Origin: Gemmata sp051859125
Lineage (GTDB): Bacteria > Planctomycetota > Planctomycetia > Gemmatales > Gemmataceae
Direction: 5' to 3'
DNA: 64,000 nucleotides
Assembly (NCBI RefSeq): GCF_051859125.1
Contig: NZ_JBHYGG010000035.1
Location: 1-64,000, forward strand
Shown here: positions 1-6,691 of the stretch, one piece after another
How the letters are laid out: each line of letters begins with the position of its first letter
Numbering within the stretch: the first letter of the stretch is position 1
Translations under genes and position numbers: made by a program
Notes under the pieces: model-generated
Database searches by the model: none
Seen by the model: the letters and a program-made list of their open reading frames with translations, nothing else
Told to the model about the DNA's origin: nothing

Positions 1-153
1 CGCCGTTGTTCGCGTACCTCAAATTCTCGACCTGCCGAACGGAACCCGACCGGCCACTTTCGCGGCCGACCAGCCTCCGCCCGACTTGGGCCGGGGTCTG
101 ATTCACGCTCCAACAGCGTAAACCCACCCCTCTTAAGGCTATCTGCTACCAAC

Positions 154-282
154 TTGTCAAAGATCGAGCTTGCTCCAAGTTACTTGCCTCGAACCCTTTC
201 GGGCACGTTGGCTTTCGCTTGTCGCGGTCACCACCGCGTCGCAGTGGTAATGGAATGATAAGGGCTACCCGGGAACTGTCAA
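154..282 (-). promoter_or_regulatory. Strong leftward promoter with boxA-like leader (probable rRNA operon promoter)
   Basis: Read on the minus strand, TTGACA (282-277) is followed after 16 bases by TATCAT (260-255), a near-consensus sigma-70 promoter. Upstream lies a T-rich stretch (T7 opposite 294-300) that could act as an UP element. About 90 bases into the transcript is GATCTTTGACAA (165-154), close to the boxA antitermination element (TGCTCTTTAACA) found in rRNA leaders. No gene follows before position 1, so the driven gene is outside the window. That it is an rRNA operon is inference; the promoter hexamers are directly visible. Confidence 0.5.
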
Positions 283-312
283 CCCGCCCGGCGAAAAAAA
301 TTGGGAAAGGAG

Positions 313-349
313 CCCCAAGCCACTGTGAGGTGGCTAAATTCGCTTGGGG
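313..349. other. Hairpin between the leftward promoter and purQ
   Basis: CCCCAAGC (313-320) pairs with GCTTGGGG (342-349), and a nested AGCCAC/GTGGCT stem lies inside. The leftward side is followed by a T-run about 14 bases away, so it is not a clean terminator. Apart from this and the leftward promoter, I see no gene in 1-472. Confidence 0.4.
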
Positions 350-472
350 TTGTCGGCCATCCCTCAGCCCCGTTCGTGCCCTGGTGAGGTGGGCAGCGAG
401 ACATTACAACGAGTGTGTGCCCTCACTTTGCGCGGGTCAAGCACAAACTTTGCCTTTAACGGATAATTCCCT

Positions 473-1255
473 ATGGCCACTCCGCACGCCCTGATCCTCC
501 GCGCCCCGGGTACCAACTGCGACCACGAGGTCCAGGCGGCCTTCGAGATGGTTGGCGGCCGCGGCACCCGGCTCCACCTCAACGCCCTCCGCGAGAACCC
601 GAGGCAGCTCCGCGACTACCAGATCCTCGTCCTCCCCGGCGGGTTCTCCTACGGGGACGACATCGGGGCCGGGAAGGTTCAGGCGCTGTACCTCCAGCAC
701 TTCCTCGCCGACTCCCTCCGGGCGTTCCGCGACGACACCAACGAGAAGCTCATCCTCGGCATCTGCAACGGGTTCCAGGCCATGCTCAAGGCCGGCCTGC
801 TCGTGCCGCCCGACGAGGACGGCCCGCTCGCCACGCTCACGAACAACGACTCGGGCCACTACGAGGACCGCTGGGTCCACCTGAGGGCGACGCCGGGGAA
901 GTGCCCGTTCCTGAAGAACGTGCAGCAGATGCACGTGCCGATCGGCCACGGCGAGGGGAAGTTCATCACGCGCAAGCAGTGGATCGCCGACGGGCTGGCC
1001 CAGGCGGGACAGGTGGTGCTGCGGTACGTCGACGCGGGCGGGAACCGCGGCGGCTTCCCGGTGAACCCGAACGGCTCGCAGGATGACATCGCGGGCGTGT
1101 GCGACGTGACCGGTCGCGCGCTCGGTCTCATGCCGCACCCGGACCGCCACCTGTTCCCGACGCAGCACCCGCAGTGGACGCGCCAGGGGTTGAAGTCCGA
1201 GGGCGACGGGCTGCAACTGTTCCGCAACGCCGTCGAGTTCTTCAGCAAGAGTTGA
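473..1255 (+). CDS. purQ: Phosphoribosylformylglycinamidine synthase, glutaminase subunit PurQ
   Basis: Class I glutamine amidotransferase subunit that supplies ammonia to the PurL synthetase in the fourth step of purine synthesis. The nucleophile is Cys98 in GICNGFQ, preceded by the LPGGFSYGDD oxyanion strand at 54-63. The catalytic His222 is in the MPHPDRH motif, with Asp224 where most homologues have Glu. At 260 residues it has the length of the free-standing small PurQ, so a separate PurL and PurS are expected elsewhere. The ATG lies only five bases after a GATAAT hexamer and has no Shine-Dalgarno sequence, so the message may be leaderless or start further upstream. It converges on the aminotransferase gene, and the gap is a long palindrome. 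Confidence 0.93.
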   Translation: MATPHALILRAPGTNCDHEVQAAFEMVGGRGTRLHLNALRENPRQLRDYQILVLPGGFSYGDDIGAGKVQALYLQHFLADSLRAFRDDTNEKLILGICNGFQAMLKAGLLVPPDEDGPLATLTNNDSGHYEDRWVHLRATPGKCPFLKNVQQMHVPIGHGEGKFITRKQWIADGLAQAGQVVLRYVDAGGNRGGFPVNPNGSQDDIAGVCDVTGRALGLMPHPDRHLFPTQHPQWTRQGLKSEGDGLQLFRNAVEFFSKS

Positions 1256-1263
1256 AGAGAAGA

Positions 1264-1390
1264 GGTTCATCCGCAGATTACGCAGATGGACACAGATTAA
1301 AGAACCAGAGAGCAGAACCGAGTTTGTTTCAAACTCTGCTCTCTCTTGGTTTTGAAATCTGTGTCCATCTGCGTAATCTGCGGATGAACC
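1264..1390. repeat. Long palindrome, family A (CCGCAGATTAC type)
   Basis: A perfect 35-base arm (1264-1298) is repeated inverted at 1356-1390, with a further imperfect stem inside. It fills the gap between the convergent purQ and aminotransferase genes. A second copy of the family is at 56063-56222. The right arm ends 6 bases before the aminotransferase stop. Confidence 0.93.
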
Positions 1391-1396
1391 GGTCTT

Positions 1397-2596
1397 TTAC
1401 TTCCCCCCGGCGAGCCACTCGCCGAGCTTCGCCAGGCCGCCCTCGATCGTGGCCCGGTTCGTCGCGTACGACATCCGAACGAACCCCTCGGCCCCGAACG
1501 CCACCCCCGGCACCAGGTTCACGTACGCCTGCTCCAGCAGCGTGTTGCAGAACGACAGCGAGTCGGTGACCGGCTTGCCGCCGAACGACTTGCCCAGGTG
1601 CGCCGTCACGTCGAAGAAGGCGTAGAACGCGCCGTCCGACTTCACCACCTTCACGCCGGGGATCGCGTCGAGGAGCTTGTACGTGAGCTCGCGGCGGGCG
1701 GCGAACTCGGTCCGCATCGTCGCCACGCACTCCTGCGGGCCGTCGAGAGCCGCGATCAGCGCCGCCTGCGACACCGACGACGGGCAACTCGTCTCCTGGC
1801 TCTGGATGGTATCCATCGCCTTCACGACCGGGGCCGGAGCGACCGCCCACCCCATCCGCCAGCCGGTCATCGCGTAGCTCTTGCTCGCCCCGCTGATCGT
1901 GATGGTGCGGTCCTTCAGGCCGGGGCGGAGCGTCGCCACGCACGTCGGCTTCGCGTCGCCGTAGGTGAGTTGCTCGTAGATCTCGTCGCTCAGGATCGCC
2001 GCGTCGCTGTTGTCGATGAGCGTGTCGACGAGCGCTTCGAGTTCGGCCCGCGAGTAGATCGTGCCGGTCGGGTTGCACGGCGAGTTCAGCATGAGGATGC
2101 GGGTCTTCGGCGTCAGCCCGGCCTTGAGCTGGGCCGGGGTGAGCTTGAACCCGCTCTCGGGCGTGGTCTCGACGAGAACCGGGTTCGCGCCGGTCATGCT
2201 GACGAGGTCGGAGTAGCTGACCCAGTACGGGGTCGGGATGACGACGTCGTCGCCGGGGCCGACGGTGGCGGCGAGGGCGTTGTGGATCGAGTGCTTCGCG
2301 CCGTTGGAGACGATGACGTTCTCCGGGGCGCACTCGAACCCGTGGTACTTCTTGTACCACCGGCAGATGGCGGCCTTCACTTCGGCGGTGCCGGAGGTCG
2401 GCGTGTAGTGCGTCTGCCCGCCGGTCGCGGCCTTCTCGGCGGCGTCGCAGATGTGCCGGGGCGTGTCGAAGTCGGGCTCGCCGAGGCTGAAGTCCCAGAC
2501 CTTGATGCCGGCGGCCTTGAGTTGACGGGCCTTCGTGCCCGCGGCTATGGTGGCGGACGGCTTGACGGACGCGGCGAGTTGCGAGGTGCGGATCAT
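1397..2596 (-). CDS. Class I pyridoxal-phosphate aminotransferase (aspartate aminotransferase type)
   Basis: Fold-type I PLP enzyme of 399 residues, the usual size of the prokaryotic AspC/AspB-like subfamily. The PLP-binding lysine is Lys239 in SGASKSYAMTGWRMG. Asn175 (NPTG) and Asp204 (SDEIYE) contact the cofactor, and the substrate-carboxylate arginine is near the end in FVRMSYA. The reaction is probably aspartate plus 2-oxoglutarate, but prephenate or other acceptors cannot be excluded from motifs alone. The ATG at 2596 is the first in frame with homology. It is divergent from the glycosyltransferase, with a 102-base gap. Confidence 0.9.
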   Translation of the reverse strand: MIRTSQLAASVKPSATIAAGTKARQLKAAGIKVWDFSLGEPDFDTPRHICDAAEKAATGGQTHYTPTSGTAEVKAAICRWYKKYHGFECAPENVIVSNGAKHSIHNALAATVGPGDDVVIPTPYWVSYSDLVSMTGANPVLVETTPESGFKLTPAQLKAGLTPKTRILMLNSPCNPTGTIYSRAELEALVDTLIDNSDAAILSDEIYEQLTYGDAKPTCVATLRPGLKDRTITISGASKSYAMTGWRMGWAVAPAPVVKAMDTIQSQETSCPSSVSQAALIAALDGPQECVATMRTEFAARRELTYKLLDAIPGVKVVKSDGAFYAFFDVTAHLGKSFGGKPVTDSLSFCNTLLEQAYVNLVPGVAFGAEGFVRMSYATNRATIEGGLAKLGEWLAGGK

Positions 2597-2698
2597 GTCG
2601 CGCTTGGCCCCAAACGCTGTGCGGAGAATGCGGTAGACGCCAAGGGATCATCGTAGGCGATTCCGCACGGTTCGGTAGTCCCCGGCAACGGACGGCCC

Positions 2699-4060
2699 AT
2701 GCACCTCGCGCAGTTCGTTCACCGGTACCCGCCGGCGCTGGGCGGGGCCGAGGCGTACGCGGCCCGGCTGTGCGAGTACCTCGCGGCCCGCGGCGACGCC
2801 GTGACCGTGTGGACGACGACGGCCGTGGCGCTGGAAGACTTCTGGCGACGCGCACACCCAGGGCTTCCGCCCCGGGCTAAACACGCCGGCCCCTCCGGGG
2901 CGAAGACTTCGTTTCTCTCTTCCGCCCCGGAGGGGCCGACGTCCTTAGCCCGACGCGGGAGCGTTGGGGCCGTGCCGCGAGTCTTCCGCTACCCCCCCCT
3001 GCTCTTCCCGGCCCGGCGGTACGTCCTCAAGGCGCTGTCGCTGCTTCCGGTGCGCGCGTGGCAGTGCCTCACAAGTCCGTGCAACCCGGTGTGCCCCGCG
3101 ATGTGGCGCGACGCCGGCCGGTACGACGGGCCGCTCGACGCGGTCCACGCGACCGCGTTCCCGTACTCGTTCCCGATCCTGTGCGGGCTGCGGCTGGCGC
3201 GGCGGCGCGGCGTGCCGTTTTTCGTCACGCCGTTCCTGCACATCGGCGACCCGACCGACCCGCACGACCGCACCCGCCGCCAGTACACCCGCCCGCACCT
3301 CCGCTGGTTGCTGCAGCAGGCCGACGGCGTCTTCGTGCAAACAATGGCCGAGCGTGACACCGCGTTGTCACTGGGCGTGCGGGAGGAGCGCCTCCACCTG
3401 CAAGGGCTTGGCGTCGATGCGGCCGAATGCACCGGCGGTGACTGCTTGCGTGCCCGCTCGTTGTGGGGCGTCGCTCAGGATGAAGCGGTGATCGGGCACC
3501 TCGCGAACAACAGCGAGGAGAAGGGAACGTGCGACCTGCTGCGGGCGGCGGAGCGGGCGTGGGCGAGCGGCCAGCGGTTCCGCGTCGTGCTCGCCGGCCC
3601 GGAGATGCCGAACTTCCGCACCTTCTGGTCGAGCTTCGCGGGTAAGCAACACGTCACGCGGCTCGGCGTCCTCACCGACGCCCAGAAGCGCGACTTCTTC
3701 GCGGGCATCGACACCTTGGCACTGCCGTCCCGCACCGACTCGTTCGGCCTCGTGCTGCTCGAAGCGTGGGCGAACGGCAAACCCAACGTGGTCTATCGCG
3801 CCGGCGGCCCCGGAGAGTTGGTGCGGCACGAACGCGACGGCTTACAGGCCGCGTGCGGCGACGTGTCCGAACTCGCCCACCACCTCGGCCGCCTCGCATC
3901 TGACGCGACCCTGCGCCGCACGCTCGGCGAAGCCGGTCGCGAGCGCCTCCCGCACGACTTCGCCTGGGACCGCTCGCTGTCGCTGTTCCGCGACACCGTG
4001 TCGGACGCGATGGAGCGTGCCCGGCAGGTAGGGCCGGCTGTGCCGGCCGGCGCGAGGTAG
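2699..4060 (+). CDS. Glycosyltransferase family 4 (GT-B fold), with a palindrome-derived insertion
   Basis: GT-B retaining glycosyltransferase of 453 residues, most likely transferring a sugar from a nucleotide donor in exopolysaccharide or envelope synthesis. The N-terminal domain opens with QFVHRYPPALGGAEAYAARL (glycine-rich acceptor loop). The C-terminal donor domain has DTLALPSRTDSFGLVLLEAW near residues 340-360, the E-x7-E region of GT4. Residues about 53-88 are encoded by a long palindrome (2857-2962) and have no place in the fold, so they are probably a surface insertion. The last residues (GPAVPAGAR) are encoded by one arm of another palindrome. Donor and acceptor are unknown. Confidence 0.82.
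   Translation: MHLAQFVHRYPPALGGAEAYAARLCEYLAARGDAVTVWTTTAVALEDFWRRAHPGLPPRAKHAGPSGAKTSFLSSAPEGPTSLARRGSVGAVPRVFRYPPLLFPARRYVLKALSLLPVRAWQCLTSPCNPVCPAMWRDAGRYDGPLDAVHATAFPYSFPILCGLRLARRRGVPFFVTPFLHIGDPTDPHDRTRRQYTRPHLRWLLQQADGVFVQTMAERDTALSLGVREERLHLQGLGVDAAECTGGDCLRARSLWGVAQDEAVIGHLANNSEEKGTCDLLRAAERAWASGQRFRVVLAGPEMPNFRTFWSSFAGKQHVTRLGVLTDAQKRDFFAGIDTLALPSRTDSFGLVLLEAWANGKPNVVYRAGGPGELVRHERDGLQAACGDVSELAHHLGRLASDATLRRTLGEAGRERLPHDFAWDRSLSLFRDTVSDAMERARQVGPAVPAGAR
2857..2962. repeat. Palindrome inside the glycosyltransferase gene, family E
   Basis: CCCAGGGCTTCCGCCCCGGG and GGCCCCTCCGGGGCGAAGA on the left match inverted sequence on the right (TCTTCCGCCCCGGAGGGGCC, then TTAGCCCG). The same CCCCTCCGGGGCGG core is seen in the intergenic element at 21071-21193. 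The reading frame stays open through the whole element. Confidence 0.85.
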
Positions 4061-4370
4061 GTGGCTCGAAGATCGGCGACCCGGTGGGTCCGCGTGATTG
4101 CGACGTCCTTCGCGTGGTGCCCCTCACCCGCGACTCGCAAAGCCTCGTCGCGACCTCTCCCCGTAGGAACGGGGCGAGGTGTTGCCCCTACGTCTCTCAC
4201 CAGCAACGCGGACGGGTGAGCGTGGCATCGGGCCAGCCACCCCACCTCGCCCCGGCTCTGCGGGGAGAGGTCGCCGCGCTTCGCGGCGGGTGAGGGGCAC
4301 CACGTCGCGAGATCGCCCGCCTCGCACTCCGGCACCAGCACTCCACCTCGGCCGGCACAGCCGGCCCTAC
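4028..4370. repeat. Nested palindromes downstream of the glycosyltransferase, families M and D
   Basis: The outer arms GTAGGGCCGGCTGTGCCGGC (4028 on) and its complement ending at 4370 enclose a second palindrome at 4115-4302 built on CCCCTCACCCG, CCTCTCCCC and their complements. The outer left arm overlaps the 3' end of the glycosyltransferase gene. The inner family recurs at 50790-50929. This element fills almost the whole 4061-4447 gap; I see no gene in it. Confidence 0.85.
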
Positions 4371-4447
4371 ACCAAACCGCGTCGCCTCTCCTACTTCCGC
4401 ACGCCGAGGTGCAGCAATTCGCCGGTTCTGAGATCAGCTCGCGCCAC

Positions 4448-5221
4448 TTACTTCCGCTTCTTGCGCTTCTTCTTCTCGGCCTTGCGCTGCCGGGCCCGCG
4501 ACTCGGCCCGTTGCTTCGCGTTGCGGGCCGACTGCGGCAGGAACATCCCGCGCGACTGGTGCGGCAGGGGCTTCGGACCGAGGGCGAGTTGGTACTTCAC
4601 GTCCGCCGCACCGCCGGCGATCGACTCATCGACGGTGCCGAGGGCGAACGCCGCCTCGATCGCGGGCCACGCCTCCACCGCCTTCAGGTCGAGCAGGTCG
4701 GCGACGATGAACCCGTTCAGTTCGGGTTCGGGTTCCAGTCCCGTCTGAAGGACGCGAACCAGGTGCCCGATGACTTCGGCCCGCACCTCCGGGTGCCGGC
4801 GGGCGATCTCGGTCGCGGCCGTCGCGAAGTTGGACGCGGTCTCCTGCCCCGGGCGGCGGTTGTTGAGCCGCGCGAGCGTCGGGGCCAGCGCCGGAACGCC
4901 GATCTCGCCGAGCACCCGCGGCACGTCGTCGATCACCCAGTCGTTCCAGTCGTCGCCCTCCTGGTCAGCGATCAAGTCCAGAAGCGGCTCGATCGCCTCA
5001 ACCGCACGGAGTTGCCCGAGGGCACGCCAGGCGTGGATGTTGGCGTACCACTCCGGCAACTCGTCGTTCGACTCCCAGAGGCTCTCGTCGCGCATCAATC
5101 GGATCAGTTCGGGCACGTGTTCCGAACCGATCCCGAGCGCTGGGTAATCGATGCTCGTCCGGCCGAGATCGGGCCGGCCGAGCTTCAACAACTCGCTCAC
5201 AGGTGGCGCGTAGGTGCTCAT
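4448..5221 (-). CDS. HEAT-repeat-like protein with lysine/arginine-rich tail
   Basis: A 257-residue soluble protein with no signal peptide. The body is alpha-helical with repeated short helical pairs (for example AVEAIEPLLDLIADQEGDDW and ALAPTLARLNNRRPG), resembling HEAT/DUF1186-type repeats that act as protein-binding scaffolds. The final 30 residues are almost entirely Lys/Arg/Ala (KQRAESRARQRKAEKKKRK), suggesting nucleic acid or ribosome contact. It begins 13 bases after the radical SAM gene on the same strand and is probably co-transcribed with it. No enzymatic motif is visible, and its role is unknown. Confidence 0.7.
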   Translation of the reverse strand: MSTYAPPVSELLKLGRPDLGRTSIDYPALGIGSEHVPELIRLMRDESLWESNDELPEWYANIHAWRALGQLRAVEAIEPLLDLIADQEGDDWNDWVIDDVPRVLGEIGVPALAPTLARLNNRRPGQETASNFATAATEIARRHPEVRAEVIGHLVRVLQTGLEPEPELNGFIVADLLDLKAVEAWPAIEAAFALGTVDESIAGGAADVKYQLALGPKPLPHQSRGMFLPQSARNAKQRAESRARQRKAEKKKRKKRK

Positions 5222-5234
5222 GGGTCGCTCCGGG

Positions 5235-6344
5235 TCACCGGGTTCGCACGCCGAGTTGCAAGAGTTCGCCGGTGAAGTTGGCCTTCTCGCCGGTCCAGTT
5301 GCCGACCTTCCCGCCGCCGCCGTTCACCCCTGCGGCGAGCCCGCGGGTCAGGACGTACCAGCAGAAGAAGCAGTGGTTGCTCGTCGCGCCGGGGAGGGCG
5401 TTCGGGTCGCGGGCGAGGATCTCGTCGCGGATGGCAGTGAGCCCCTCGCGGAAGATCGTGCCGACGACCGGGTGATTGCGGCCGAACGCGATGACCTGCT
5501 CGACCGTGTCGGTGTGGATGTTGCCGATGGTGAGCTGATCGAGGTCCGACGCGAACCCGCAGCACGGCTTCACCTCGCCCCGCGGGTTCACGATCAGCGC
5601 CTGCCCCGGCCCCTCGCAGTAGTCCTCCTTGAACCACTCGCCGTCCCACGGGTTGCCCGGCAGCCCCTCGGCCCGCTCGACCGTCGCGAGGTGGTTCCAG
5701 CACGCCGTCATCGTCAGGTCGTCGGTCACCATCAGGAACTTGCCGAGCATGTCGGACCACTCGACCACGCCGTCGAGTTCCTTCGCGAGCCGGCGGATCG
5801 GCTCCAGCCCCGCGTCCGGCGTGCGGCTCGCGTAGCTCAGCGACAGCGCGTTATCGCGGGCGAACACCTCGCGCGTGACGCGGCAGAACTCGGCGAGCTT
5901 CGCGATGTCCATGCCGTGGAACTTGTCGACGCTCAGGCCGATCTTGCCCGTGAAGCCGGCGTCGCGGAGCTGTGTCAGCACCTTCTTGGCGTGCTTCGCG
6001 TCGGCGTGCCAGACCCCGTTGGTCATGAGTTTGTCGAACCGGAACCCGAGCTTCGCGGCCCGCTTCGTGACGGCGGCGAGGAACTCCGGGTACAGGAACG
6101 GCTCGCCCCCAGTGAAGCCGAGGAACTCGATGCCGGCCTCGTGCGCCTGTTCGAGGAACCGGATCGCCGTGGGGATGTCGAGCCGGTCGGTCCACTCGAT
6201 CGGCACGCAGCAGTGCGGGCAGCTCAGGTTGCACTGGTAGGTGCCGGCGAACGAGATGTAGTTCGGCCGGAACGTGCGGGTGCGCCGCTTGACGGGTCGG
6301 GTGTCGCCGCGGGTGAGCGGCGGCGTGCTACGGGGCTCGGGCAT
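5235..6344 (-). CDS. Radical SAM protein with SPASM-like C-terminal cysteines
   Basis: Radical S-adenosylmethionine enzyme of 369 residues. The 4Fe-4S cluster motif is Cys38-x3-Cys42-x2-Cys45 (CNLSCPHC), followed by the SAM-contacting FTGGEP near residue 81. C-terminal cysteines (KPCCGFAS, NHCFFCWY) suggest an auxiliary cluster of SPASM/twitch type, as in peptide-modifying or sugar-modifying enzymes. I chose the ATG at 6344 because the longer in-frame extension to 6755 translates the tandem-repeat DNA and has no protein character. The substrate is unknown; no precursor-peptide gene is obvious nearby, and its only operon partner is the HEAT-like protein. Confidence 0.85.
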   Translation of the reverse strand: MPEPRSTPPLTRGDTRPVKRRTRTFRPNYISFAGTYQCNLSCPHCCVPIEWTDRLDIPTAIRFLEQAHEAGIEFLGFTGGEPFLYPEFLAAVTKRAAKLGFRFDKLMTNGVWHADAKHAKKVLTQLRDAGFTGKIGLSVDKFHGMDIAKLAEFCRVTREVFARDNALSLSYASRTPDAGLEPIRRLAKELDGVVEWSDMLGKFLMVTDDLTMTACWNHLATVERAEGLPGNPWDGEWFKEDYCEGPGQALIVNPRGEVKPCCGFASDLDQLTIGNIHTDTVEQVIAFGRNHPVVGTIFREGLTAIRDEILARDPNALPGATSNHCFFCWYVLTRGLAAGVNGGGGKVGNWTGEKANFTGELLQLGVRTR

Positions 6345-6432
6345 GGTGTCGGCTCGTGGTGGGGCAACCGTCAGTTTAGCGGCCGCGGTGGAAAGGTGTC
6401 TGGAACGGTTCTGAGGCGCGCGGCTGGACGTC

Positions 6433-6552
6433 GTGTGCGAAGAGCCCGGCATCGTTCGCGGACCTCTCGGGGGCGTTCGCGAAGAGTTCGCCGCGTTCGC
6501 GAGGAGTTCGCCGCGTGAGCGAAGAGTTCGCGTCGTTTGCGGAGACCCCTCC
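6433..6552. repeat. Degenerate 20-bp tandem repeat, about six units
   Basis: Units begin at 6433, 6453, 6473, 6493, 6513 and 6533. The two best (6473-6492 and 6493-6512) differ at one base: GCGTTCGCGAAGAGTTCGCC against GCGTTCGCGAGGAGTTCGCC. The outer units are more diverged. The array sits in the 347-base gap between the divergent radical SAM and cytochrome/DUF1549 genes, and no gene is seen in that gap. Confidence 0.75.
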
Positions 6553-6691
6553 CCGACACACCGCAACCGCTCTCGCGCCCTACTTCCAGGGCGCGCCAAT
6601 TGCGAAAACGGGATGAGAATGACACCGCGACGCGGGTGCCGGGGTTTATGTTGGTGCCGTCGCCGCTCACGTCCTTTCGGGGTGCCACGCC

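Noticed and set aside
1329..2855. Long alternative frames opposite and overlapping the aminotransferase
   Set aside because: Arg/Pro/Ala-rich composition typical of GC-rich shadow frames; PLP motifs are only in the 1397-2596 frame.
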